Origin: JAEUKA01 sp044228505
GTDB lineage: Bacteria > Myxococcota_A > Polyangia > Palsa-1104 > JAEUJZ01
Length of the DNA stretch: 64,000 bases
Reading direction: 5' to 3'
Assembly: GCA_044228505.1 (NCBI GenBank)
Contig: JBGAUT010000005.1
Location: 236,962 to 300,961 of the forward strand
A program made the position numbers and the translations under genes. The notes under the pieces were generated by a model. That model was not told where the DNA came from. It saw only the letters and a program-made list of their open reading frames with translations, and searched no databases. Shown one piece after another: positions 9,171-16,923 of this stretch (position 1 is the first letter of the stretch; each line of letters begins with the position of its first letter).

Positions 9171-9908
9171 ATGAAAGATATCCGCGACGAGATCGAGCGA
9201 CTTACGGCTCTACTTTCGTTTCGAGTGGAACACCTTGCCAAGCGCGAAAACCGGCCCATCCACTTTTCCAGCTATGCTGTGGCGGTGCGGCCTGGACGGC
9301 TGGTTCAGCTTTTTTCGACGCTGCTCCATTTGCCCCGAGGCTATGCAGCGACGTTCATGCCGCGCTCTCAGCCCGAAGCAGATGGCACGTGGCGGATCGA
9401 TATCCGTCGCAACGATGGTGTCACTCGCGAAAGCTGGTTTGATGGCATCGTGGTTGGCTCCGATGGCAACGAGCTGACGCTGCTTTACAAGGGGCGCACG
9501 CTACAGATGGAAGATCTGGAGCGGATCGTCAGCGATCTGACCAAACCCGGACTATCGGGAATGGCGCTGGATATCAACCGCCTCTATCGCATGTTCTTTG
9601 GTCGTATGGACCAGCCGGTGATGGAGCATCTCGACGCAATCCGCGATGTGGATCTGCTCGATGATGTGTATACCGCGCTGATCTCTGGCAAGAGCCAGCG
9701 GGTCGTCGATGGTTTGATTCGGCAGACGGTGGAAACGACTCCGATGGCGAGCGCTGCCTCTCCTCCTCCTGTGGAAGAGAGTGCTCCTGCTCCGGTGGAA
9801 GAGAGTGCTCCTCCTGTCGCACCGACTCCGATCGGAGCGGTGGCAGAGGAACCACTGGCAGCGCCACCGTCCGTACCGAGCGAAGCACCCAAGAGCGAAG
9901 AGTCGTAG
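9171..9908 (+). CDS. Hypothetical protein with Pro/Glu-rich tail
   Basis: I do not recognise this family. The 245-residue product starts MKDIRDEIERLTALLSF, is soluble with mixed alpha/beta character over residues 1-190, and ends in a low-complexity tail containing two PVEESAP-type units. No signal peptide or membrane segment is seen. The start at 9171 has no Shine-Dalgarno sequence. A TACCAT hexamer (9156-9161) lies only nine bases upstream, which suggests a leaderless mRNA. It is divergent from gnd across a 195-bp gap in which I see nothing else. Confidence 0.65.
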   Translation: MKDIRDEIERLTALLSFRVEHLAKRENRPIHFSSYAVAVRPGRLVQLFSTLLHLPRGYAATFMPRSQPEADGTWRIDIRRNDGVTRESWFDGIVVGSDGNELTLLYKGRTLQMEDLERIVSDLTKPGLSGMALDINRLYRMFFGRMDQPVMEHLDAIRDVDLLDDVYTALISGKSQRVVDGLIRQTVETTPMASAASPPPVEESAPAPVEESAPPVAPTPIGAVAEEPLAAPPSVPSEAPKSEES

Positions 9909-9959
9909 CAAGCCCAACTGGCGCAGCACAAAGTAGCTGTGCCACGCGCTGGATGGGAG

Positions 9960-11792
9960 TTACTGGATGACCGGAACGCAGTAACCGTCGGTGCAGCGCT
10001 CTCCCATGCCGCAGCCGGACATGTCGGTCACGCTGCACGGTGCGCGGTCCACCTGCTCGACCCACTGTGCGATGTGGTTGCCAGTATTTAGTTCCTGGAA
10101 CGGCAAGCGCAGCGGTGGATAGCCGGAGTCCAGACCCTTTTCCAGCGAGTTGATCTCGACGGGAACCATCCAGATTTGGGCGTTCGTGCCGCCGCGTACT
10201 CCGTACGGACGTCGCGAAGAGAACGACAGCCACAGGATGCTCTTGCCTTTGAAGCGGTGGACAAACGGGCTCCACTTCGGCCAGGAGTTGCCTGCGATTG
10301 TATTGACAGACGTGAGATCGATCGGAGTCCCACCACCGACCGGAATCACCATGACTTTGGCATCCATCGCATCGTAGGAATCGCCCGCCGCCCGGTTAAA
10401 CATCACGAAGCGTCCATCAGGAGAGATGGCTGGATAGTAGTTGTTTTCTCCCGCTGACTTCACCAGCTCGGTGGGATTCCCAAACGTCCCATCGGCGTTA
10501 AATGCAACCGTGAACAGACTGGCCTTTTCGGTCGACAGATTCGGACACAGCGGTGGAATACACAGCGTCGGTGAGCGCGCAAACACCACAGTCTTTCCAT
10601 CTGGCGAGACATCCGGCATGGTGGCGTTGGCCAGGCTCGGGTTCTTGCCCGTTAACATTCCGCTTGTACCATCCCGTACCGCGAGTCCGCCATACTCTGT
10701 CGTGAGCAGGTACTTGCCATCACTGGTGAAGGCTTGGAAGTTCGATCCAGCAATCACGCCGGGGCCGACCTCAAACAGTTTGGTTCGGGTTCCGGTGTCG
10801 AGTGCACGCATCATGGCCGGACCAGGAATGTTCATTCCTACCGCAATGCGCTTGCCATTCCGACTCATCGCGTGACAGCCGACACAGACTCCTACGGCGC
10901 GCACCGGTCCATAATAGGACTCTGCTTTTTGGCCACGGAGACCGAAGTCATAGCGAGCAATTCCGCCAATCGAAGCCGCCCAATAGTACAAGCCGCCCTT
11001 CATGTCATTTTCCGAAAACGACAGAGACTGCTTGGCGGTCGAACCGACTCCACCACCATCGGGAGCTGCGCCTCGCATGGACAGCGCCATCTTTTGGCCA
11101 CGACCTCCCTGCATGATGAGTGCGGTGGTCTTTTCATCCGGCAGCAGTGCGCAGCCATCCCCCGCCTTGGTACAGGGAGTGTAGATTCGCAGATCCAGAG
11201 AATCCGACACCAAGTTCAGCTCGAACAGCGTCGCTTCATTGGGACGCCACTGGAACTCCAGCTCGTTGATATTGGGAGGCAGAAGAGCCCCGGCTGGAGG
11301 ATAGGCAATCTCGGGTGCGCGCTTAGAATAGTTCGGACCGCCAAACTTTGATGGCGAGTCCGCGGGCGCACCTGGCGCAATCACCACTACCTGTAGCCGC
11401 ACCGTCAGCGTGGTCTGGCCGCGATCCTCTCCGAGCTGCGCACGGACGATGCTCTTTCCGGCTTGTCCGGGGTTACCGTGGAACGTCATGCCCTCGAAGT
11501 GACCGAGTCGTTCATCATCGATCGACAGATGTGCTTGACCGGTGATGTCTTCCGTACCTCGCATGACTTTGAAGTCGAGCTGGAGCGGACTCTTACCATC
11601 GCTCGTCAGGACCGGATCACCAGGCAGCACGGTGAGCAGCGCACCCATCGGAGGATCTTCGGGCATGCGGCCATTGCCTGCACCAACGACATCTGTGTCC
11701 CCGTCACGCAGCGCGCTACAGCTACCAAGCAGAGCCAGCCCGAGCAGCCAAGGAGCAATCGTGTTCCGTCCGAATCGAGTGAAGGTAGGCAT
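9960..11792 (-). CDS. TolB-like beta-propeller lipoprotein with a CxxCH motif
   Basis: This 610-residue exported lipoprotein has the lipobox LLGSC near residue 25. An N-terminal Ig-like region (about 50-140) is followed by WD40/PD40-type propeller blades, marked by repeats such as PDGKTVVFARSP, SDGKYLLTTE and PDGRFVMFNRAAG. A single cytochrome c-type heme motif, CVGCHAMSRNGKRIAVG (residues about 302-318), sits in the propeller region. The C-terminal 30 residues hold three disulfide-like Cys pairs (CSVTDMSGCGMGERC). Proteins of this kind are common but uncharacterised in Myxococcota. It may be an envelope-anchored heme protein or simply use the motif structurally. The gene stands alone. Confidence 0.75.
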   Translation of the reverse strand: MPTFTRFGRNTIAPWLLGLALLGSCSALRDGDTDVVGAGNGRMPEDPPMGALLTVLPGDPVLTSDGKSPLQLDFKVMRGTEDITGQAHLSIDDERLGHFEGMTFHGNPGQAGKSIVRAQLGEDRGQTTLTVRLQVVVIAPGAPADSPSKFGGPNYSKRAPEIAYPPAGALLPPNINELEFQWRPNEATLFELNLVSDSLDLRIYTPCTKAGDGCALLPDEKTTALIMQGGRGQKMALSMRGAAPDGGGVGSTAKQSLSFSENDMKGGLYYWAASIGGIARYDFGLRGQKAESYYGPVRAVGVCVGCHAMSRNGKRIAVGMNIPGPAMMRALDTGTRTKLFEVGPGVIAGSNFQAFTSDGKYLLTTEYGGLAVRDGTSGMLTGKNPSLANATMPDVSPDGKTVVFARSPTLCIPPLCPNLSTEKASLFTVAFNADGTFGNPTELVKSAGENNYYPAISPDGRFVMFNRAAGDSYDAMDAKVMVIPVGGGTPIDLTSVNTIAGNSWPKWSPFVHRFKGKSILWLSFSSRRPYGVRGGTNAQIWMVPVEINSLEKGLDSGYPPLRLPFQELNTGNHIAQWVEQVDRAPCSVTDMSGCGMGERCTDGYCVPVIQ

Positions 11793-11927
11793 GGAGAGTG
11801 TACCTCTTAGCAGCTTGTGATTCGTAAGCCGCCCTTATACCAAGGAGCACACTTGCTGCGGCGAGGAATTTTTCAGCAGCGTTCGGTCTTGACTAAAATG
11901 ATTTGTGAGGAAGACAGTACTAAGTAG

Positions 11928-11944
11928 TCTCTCTTTTAGAGAGA
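11928..11944. other. Short hairpin in the leader of the 88-residue protein gene
   Basis: A seven-bp stem (TCTCTCT / AGAGAGA) with a TTT loop lies 17 bases before ATG 11961 and just upstream of its G-rich ribosome binding site (AAGGGGGG). It could tune translation. It lacks a U-tract, so a terminator is less likely. Confidence 0.3.
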
Positions 11945-11960
11945 GTAAGGGGGGTTCTCA

Positions 11961-12227
11961 ATGCTTGATCTTCCGGTGGATCAGATCGCTTCAATGTTCA
12001 TGGCCCAGTACGATATGAGAAAAAATCCTCAGGGCAGCCCAGAGGCAGTCAGCCGAGCCTTTAACACTTGGTTTGATCGGATGATGCTTCCTCCGCAAAA
12101 TAAGGCACTGGCCTGTGCCAAGGTGGTTCAGCAGGTTCTCACTCGCAAGGTCGCTGGGGGTCTGCATCACAAGCCGGCCGCCCCTGCAGCCGCAGGTCAG
12201 CCCTGTCCCACCTGCGGTCGTAAGTAG
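11961..12227 (+). CDS. Small protein with C-terminal CPTCG zinc-knuckle-like motif
   Basis: This 88-residue protein belongs to no family I recognise. Residues 1-60 look like a compact helical domain (MLDLPVDQIASMFMAQYDM..; FNTWFDRMMLPPQ). A short Ala/Pro linker leads to the terminal CPTCGRK, half of a zinc-ribbon motif, so metal binding would need dimerisation or a partner. A strong purine-rich ribosome binding site precedes ATG 11961. ybeY starts 33 bp downstream of its stop and may be co-transcribed, or use its own promoter. Confidence 0.65.
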   Translation: MLDLPVDQIASMFMAQYDMRKNPQGSPEAVSRAFNTWFDRMMLPPQNKALACAKVVQQVLTRKVAGGLHHKPAAPAAAGQPCPTCGRK

Positions 12228-12260
12228 TCGTTGCTCCGCCGCTGTGATACAACGCGGCGC

Positions 12261-12791
12261 ATGTTGACTTTGCAAGTACGGGACTCTGTTCGCCGCGCTG
12301 TTCCGGCCGAGTTGCGTAGGGTACTCCGTCATCAGGTGGGTCGGGCGATGCGAGCGGCTGGCGTCGAGTCGGCGCTCGTAGCACTGACCCTGTCCGATGA
12401 CGAGGAACTGCACGAGCTGAACCTCGAGTATGCCGATGAAGATCATCCCACCGATGTGCTGTCGTTTGCGCAGCGGGATGCCGACCCTGGCTTTGTGGTG
12501 CCACTCCCTCCCGGGGCCGTCGAGCCACTTGGAGATGTCATCATCTCTGTGGAAACCGCGCAGCGTCAAGCCGATGCGCAGGGTCACGACCTATTGTCCG
12601 AGATGTGTCACTTATCTGTCCACGGGCTGTGTCACTTGCTCGGGATGGATCATCGCGATTCCCAAGAGGAGCGCTGGATGTTTGGTTATGAAGCGCTGCT
12701 GCGCAAAGAGGCACGCGGAGTGGGCCGGATTACTCGTCAACAGATGCCTTCAGCACCAGGATCAGTGAAGCAGGAAGACCATCCGCGCTAG
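12261..12791 (+). CDS. ybeY: Endoribonuclease YbeY, 16S rRNA maturation
   Basis: YbeY is a single-strand-specific zinc endoribonuclease that processes the 3' end of 16S rRNA and takes part in ribosome quality control. The product is 176 residues. The family signature H-G-x-C-H-L-x-G-x-D-H is complete, with metal ligands His121, His125 and His131, and NLEYADEDHPTDVLSFA earlier in the fold is typical. ATG 12261 is preferred to an in-frame upstream start because the homologous fold begins there. There is no Shine-Dalgarno sequence, and a TACAAC hexamer (12248-12253) lies close upstream, so the mRNA may be leaderless. The C-terminal tail runs into a 30-bp overlap with the convergent MBOAT gene. 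Confidence 0.92.
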   Translation: MLTLQVRDSVRRAVPAELRRVLRHQVGRAMRAAGVESALVALTLSDDEELHELNLEYADEDHPTDVLSFAQRDADPGFVVPLPPGAVEPLGDVIISVETAQRQADAQGHDLLSEMCHLSVHGLCHLLGMDHRDSQEERWMFGYEALLRKEARGVGRITRQQMPSAPGSVKQEDHPR

Positions 12792-13991
12792 CGCAATCCC
12801 TGCTGCCTTCAGAGACGGTGCAGCAAACAGTACCCAGCCTACACAGACAAAGTGGAACGTCCACAGCCAACCCCAAAATCCGCTCCATCGGGACTGCGAG
12901 TCCGTACTCTGTCCGCGTAGCTTCCGATACAGGCGTTCGATTCCCAAACCTGCTCCGTGCCATAGTCCCCACACTACAAAATGACCGGCGGGTCCATGCC
13001 ACAGCCCACACAACGCCATCACAAACAGTAGGTTGAGGACGGCGCGCCACGGTGGGACATGGCTGCCCCCGAGCGGAATAAACAAGTAGTCACGAATCCA
13101 GCTCGACAACGAGATATGCCAGCGACGCCAGAAGTCTTGCAAACTGCGCGCAACATAGGGGTAGTTGAAGTTCTCGGGAATGCGATATCCCAGCAGCAGA
13201 GAGACTCCGATTGCGACATCGGAGTAGCCCGAAAAGTCAGCGTAAATCTGACCTGCGTAGGCATACATTGCCATCCACAGCCCGAGTGGCGTAACCAGTT
13301 CGGGGGCCTTCAATCGCAGCGTAATGGTGGCCAGGGAATCCGCAATCAGTACCTTCTTGAGAAGCCCGACAAGGATCCGCCATAGCCCTTGCGCGATCTG
13401 CTCTTGACGAGTCCCGGATGGAGCCAGCGCAGGGTCTGTTCCAAACTGTTGATAGCGCTTGATTGGACCAGCCAGTAGCGTCGGAAAAAACAGCGCAAAC
13501 AGGAAGAAGTCGGTGCACCGCTTGTGCAGCGGTGGTAGCGGATGTGGACGAACAATCTTGCCTTGGTAGATATCGGTCAGATAGTGGACAAACTCGAACG
13601 TGAAAAACGAAATTCCCAGAGGAATTTGTAATTCCAGCGATAACACCTCGGCGTGCTGGGATAGCTGCGCAGAAGTTGTTCCGGTAGGTAGCACAGCGGC
13701 CACGCTGCGCAGAAACAACACCGAGTACTTAAAGTAACAAAGTACCGCCACGCACAGGCTGACTCCAAGGGCAAACAGCGTCGATCGGCGCTCGCTCTGC
13801 AAGCGCTCTCCTAGGACAAAGACCACCCCTCCCAGCGCCAAGATGAGCGCAGCATGAGGCAGGGAGCCCCACGCATAGAACAGCAGCGAAACCAAACAGA
13901 GCGTCAGCGCTCGAAACCGCGATGGAATCAAGGCATACAGGGGCACCGTCAGCAGGACCAACAGTCCATAGCTAAGACTGAGCAGCGACAT
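12762..13991 (-). CDS. MBOAT family membrane O-acyltransferase (AlgI-like)
   Basis: This 409-residue polytopic membrane protein has about ten hydrophobic segments. The AlgI/DltB-type MBOAT signature is clear: FWRRWHISLSSWIRDYLFIPLGG, then GLWHGP and WGLWHG, which supply the conserved membrane-embedded His. Such proteins move an acyl (usually acetyl) group from a cytoplasmic donor across the membrane for O-acylation of exopolysaccharide, peptidoglycan or similar polymers. It is the last gene of a tight minus-strand operon, 6 bp after an SGNH-type gene that probably performs the periplasmic transfer. The target polymer cannot be read from the window. Confidence 0.92.
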   Translation of the reverse strand: MSLLSLSYGLLVLLTVPLYALIPSRFRALTLCLVSLLFYAWGSLPHAALILALGGVVFVLGERLQSERRSTLFALGVSLCVAVLCYFKYSVLFLRSVAAVLPTGTTSAQLSQHAEVLSLELQIPLGISFFTFEFVHYLTDIYQGKIVRPHPLPPLHKRCTDFFLFALFFPTLLAGPIKRYQQFGTDPALAPSGTRQEQIAQGLWRILVGLLKKVLIADSLATITLRLKAPELVTPLGLWMAMYAYAGQIYADFSGYSDVAIGVSLLLGYRIPENFNYPYVARSLQDFWRRWHISLSSWIRDYLFIPLGGSHVPPWRAVLNLLFVMALCGLWHGPAGHFVVWGLWHGAGLGIERLYRKLRGQSTDSQSRWSGFWGWLWTFHFVCVGWVLFAAPSLKAAGIALARMVFLLH

Positions 13992-13997
13992 GGCGGC

Positions 13998-15152
13998 TTA
14001 CTTGGCCTCCAGCGCGCAGAATCGCTTCGCTACATCTTCCGCAATCATCGCAGAGAGCACCTGATTGCCGTCGCGTGTGAAGTGGTCGATGTCTAGAAAG
14101 TGCTCGCTCCGTAACTCGGGTCTTCGATCATAGTCCGCAACCACCAGACCGGCTGCTTGTACCGACTGTTTGATCTCTGTCACCAGGTTCCGATATCCAT
14201 CGGTTTCACCGAGTGGTCCGATCAAGTAGTGATTGTGCGGATTGACCATCACCAGGGTCTGCAAGTCACGGTGCTGCTGCAAAAAATCGATGAGAGCACG
14301 GGTCGCAATCCAGTTCCACGCAGCCGCAGAATGACTGGGTAGGTAGTCGTAGTGAGCGACAAAGGACTCTCTTTTGTGATCACGCTCAAACCAAGGACGA
14401 TTCCGGACTTTGGCATCGATGATGATCGGAACTTCTTTGGGGCCATGCAGTCGGCGCAGCGCTCGGGTGAGCAGTTCCCGAAGTCGTGGTCGCAGCGGTC
14501 CACCGACGAGAAGCTCGGCCACATGACGACGCTGCTGAAACAGGTACAGGTGTGCCAGGGCCTTTGCAAGCCAAGTGTCCGAGCGTGCCCACAGACCTCG
14601 GTTCGGATTGGGAAGACCGAGTCTGCGCAAAAGGAGTCCATCCTCCGCAAGAGCATAGGATAGACAAGGATAGTTCATGGACTCCGAGGCAAAGCGCTTG
14701 GAGAAGAACAGCAGGTTGCTACTTAGCACGATCACCAGATCGCGTGTGCCTTGGCGACCAGCGCGCAATCGATCGTACAGAATGTGGAGCGCGGCCAGCT
14801 GATCGGCGGCTCTCGCGGCTGACATCGAGACCGACCAGACTCGAACTTTGCGATTGGCATACGCCCCCACTAGGCGGGAAGAGAGTTCCTGGGGGAGCAG
14901 ATCGACCAGCCGTTCTCCGGGTCCGTTTTCGACGGAAGCGAGTACCGAGTCACCAACCAGCACCACATCAAAAGCGGGCTCTGTGGATTCGCGTGCTTGT
15001 TCCAACCGCAGCAGCTCGTCATCGGCAAAACACCCAAACGGATTGCGGACATCCCGAAGCACGCGTTGATCCTCTGGCAGCCAGAGCCGCAGCACACACT
15101 CTAGGAGTGCGAGAAGCAGCAAGGCGAAACCAAAAGGACGAAGTCGGCGCAT
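13998..15152 (-). CDS. SGNH-hydrolase-like O-acyltransferase partner
   Basis: This 384-residue protein has one N-terminal membrane anchor (residues 6-24) and an SGNH-type domain outside. The nucleophile block is VVLVGDSVLA (Ser69) and the catalytic Asp-His pair is DIDHFTRDGN near residue 355. In alginate-type systems, AlgJ/AlgX-like SGNH proteins accept the acyl group exported by an AlgI-like MBOAT. The MBOAT gene lies 6 bp downstream, so that pairing is the simplest reading. The methyltransferase gene ends 3 bp upstream of this start. Confidence 0.82.
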   Translation of the reverse strand: MRRLRPFGFALLLLALLECVLRLWLPEDQRVLRDVRNPFGCFADDELLRLEQARESTEPAFDVVLVGDSVLASVENGPGERLVDLLPQELSSRLVGAYANRKVRVWSVSMSAARAADQLAALHILYDRLRAGRQGTRDLVIVLSSNLLFFSKRFASESMNYPCLSYALAEDGLLLRRLGLPNPNRGLWARSDTWLAKALAHLYLFQQRRHVAELLVGGPLRPRLRELLTRALRRLHGPKEVPIIIDAKVRNRPWFERDHKRESFVAHYDYLPSHSAAAWNWIATRALIDFLQQHRDLQTLVMVNPHNHYLIGPLGETDGYRNLVTEIKQSVQAAGLVVADYDRRPELRSEHFLDIDHFTRDGNQVLSAMIAEDVAKRFCALEAK

Positions 15153-15155
15153 GGT

Positions 15156-15845
15156 CTACTGGCGCTCAAAGTAGTCCGACAACTGCTGATCAGCGACGGG
15201 GTTTGAGATCTTCCGAGCCACGCACCAATACGCAGCAGAGAGCGAATAGAGCCGCGTCCCAAAGATCCGATGCAGACGCTCATTCCACACCGAGGTCCGA
15301 TTCCCAAGGCGTGGCAGATGACACACGGTTCGCTCACAGACGAACCCGGTCAGGCCGAGCAGCTTGCTCAAGTTGCGCAGCGAGAAGCTATATAGGTGCC
15401 CCTCACCTCCGCCAAAGTAGTCCATTCGGAGTCGCGAATAGACGCCGTCTTCGATGGGCAGCCCGATGATCAGCTTGCCGCTGGGACGCAGGATCCGATT
15501 GCATTCGCGGAGCATCGCGAGCGGCGCGTGAACATGCTCCAGCACGTGGCTGAGCAGGACGACCTCAAATTCTGCATCAGCAACCGGCAGCGGTAGTTGG
15601 TTCAAATCATGGTGCTTGGCCTGGAGTCCGCGCTTGTGACACAGCCGCAGCGATTCTTGACTGACATCGAAACCGAGGCTTCCAGGGCCAGCAAACTGCA
15701 GATAGTGACCGTCGTTGCAGCCCAGGTCACAGACTCTCTTGTCGCGTAACTCGTCGACCACCAGCGCAAACGAACCGCAGAGGGGAACCTCCGCCAGCTG
15801 GGCCGCCTGCGCCGCCGAAGAATCAGAATCGTCCGTCCGAGACAT
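15156..15845 (-). CDS. Class I SAM-dependent methyltransferase
   Basis: This soluble methyltransferase has about 229 residues from ATG 15845; a TTG at 15884 would add 13 polar residues. SAM-binding motif I is VCDLGCNDGHYL, the post-II acidic position lies in GFDVSQES, and the motif IV region reads FEVVLLSHVLEHVHAP, typical of the Methyltransf_11/23 group often found in glycan and lipid pathways. It is first in the operon with the SGNH and MBOAT genes (gaps of 3 and 6 bp), so methylation of the same surface polymer or its precursor is likely. The acceptor is unknown. Confidence 0.85.
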   Translation of the reverse strand: MSRTDDSDSSAAQAAQLAEVPLCGSFALVVDELRDKRVCDLGCNDGHYLQFAGPGSLGFDVSQESLRLCHKRGLQAKHHDLNQLPLPVADAEFEVVLLSHVLEHVHAPLAMLRECNRILRPSGKLIIGLPIEDGVYSRLRMDYFGGGEGHLYSFSLRNLSKLLGLTGFVCERTVCHLPRLGNRTSVWNERLHRIFGTRLYSLSAAYWCVARKISNPVADQQLSDYFERQ

Positions 15846-15908
15846 CGGTTGCGGATCTTCGGCGCTCCGCCCCAAATCGGTCAATCCAATTCGTCTGTCG
15901 CGCAGACC

Positions 15909-15937
15909 TTAACAAAGCGCGCTCTTTTCGGTACGCT
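15909..15937 (+). promoter_or_regulatory. Candidate sigma-70-type promoter of trxB
   Basis: TTAACA (15909-15914) and TACGCT (15932-15937) are separated by 17 bp, which fits a housekeeping promoter. The predicted start site near 15944 leaves a leader of about 26 nt that carries a GAGGACGG ribosome binding site before ATG 15970. It sits in the divergent gap with the methyltransferase operon. Confidence 0.45.
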
Positions 15938-15969
15938 TGCCCGCCTATTACCCCGAGTCCGAGGACGGT

Positions 15970-16923
15970 ATGAGCGAAACCAAACAGATCGAGCAAGTTG
16001 TCATCATTGGCTCTGGACCGGCGGGCCACACCGCCGCCATCTACTCGGCGCGGGCCAATCTGGGGCCCCTGATGCTAGAGGGCTTCATGGCCGGTGGCGT
16101 TGCTGCGGGCGGTCAGCTAACCACCACCACCGAGGTGGAAAATTTCCCCGGTTTTCCGACGGGTATCATGGGCCCAGAGCTGATGGATCGGATGCGCGCC
16201 CAGTCCGAACACCACGGCACTCGCATCCTCACCGAAACGGTCGAACGAGTCGATCTCAGCCAGCAGCCGTTCCTGGTGCAGACCGATAGCCAGACCGTGT
16301 ACGCTAGAGCGCTTATCATTGCGACGGGCGCGACCGCCAAGCGGATGTCGATTCCCGGCGAAGAGAAGCTGTGGCAGCGCGGAATCAGTGCCTGTGCCGT
16401 CTGTGATGGGGCACTGCCGCTCTTCCGCAATCAGGTGTTGATGGTGGTCGGAGGGGGCGATACGGCGATTGAGGAAGCGACCCACCTGGCCAAGTTCGGT
16501 AGCAAGGTCGTGCTGGTTCACCGTCGGGGAGAACTGCGTGCGTCGAAGGCGATGCAGAAGCGTCTCGGCGACAATCCCAAGATCGAAGTGCTGTGGCACA
16601 GCATCGTCGAGGAAGCCGTGGGCGACACCTCGCTAAAGGGCGTGCGGGTGCGCAACATCCAGACCGGGGAAGCCAAGCTCATCGACTGCCGGGGCTTGTT
16701 CTACGCGATCGGTCACGTCCCGAACACCGCCTTTCTCGCCGGCCAACTTCACGTCGATGAGACAGGCTACATATTGACCAAGCCGGGCACGACCCAGACC
16801 TCGGTGGCGGGCGTGTTCGCGGCGGGAGATGTCCAGGACAAGCGCTGGCGTCAGGCGATCACTGCTGCGGGTACCGGTTGCATGGCTGCGCTTGAGGCCG
16901 AAGCGTTTCTGGCAGGACACTGA
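15970..16923 (+). CDS. trxB: Thioredoxin-disulfide reductase
   Basis: This 317-residue flavoprotein reduces thioredoxin with NADPH. The FAD-binding GSGPAG (residues 14-19), the redox-active Cys142-Ala-Val-Cys145 in ACAVCDG, the NADP-binding VVGGGDTAIEEA (about 161-172) and the C-terminal FAD block GVFAAGDVQDKRWRQAITAAGTG-type sequence are all in place. ATG 15970 is chosen from the ribosome binding site and because an upstream in-frame ATG adds a non-homologous stretch. The stop overlaps the next start (TGATG at 16921-16925), so it is translationally coupled to the FadL-like gene. Confidence 0.95.
   Translation: MSETKQIEQVVIIGSGPAGHTAAIYSARANLGPLMLEGFMAGGVAAGGQLTTTTEVENFPGFPTGIMGPELMDRMRAQSEHHGTRILTETVERVDLSQQPFLVQTDSQTVYARALIIATGATAKRMSIPGEEKLWQRGISACAVCDGALPLFRNQVLMVVGGGDTAIEEATHLAKFGSKVVLVHRRGELRASKAMQKRLGDNPKIEVLWHSIVEEAVGDTSLKGVRVRNIQTGEAKLIDCRGLFYAIGHVPNTAFLAGQLHVDETGYILTKPGTTQTSVAGVFAAGDVQDKRWRQAITAAGTGCMAALEAEAFLAGH

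Noticed and set aside
14486..15469. 327-codon plus-strand frame across the SGNH and methyltransferase genes
   Set aside because: Arg/Pro/Thr-rich shadow of two well-supported minus-strand genes.
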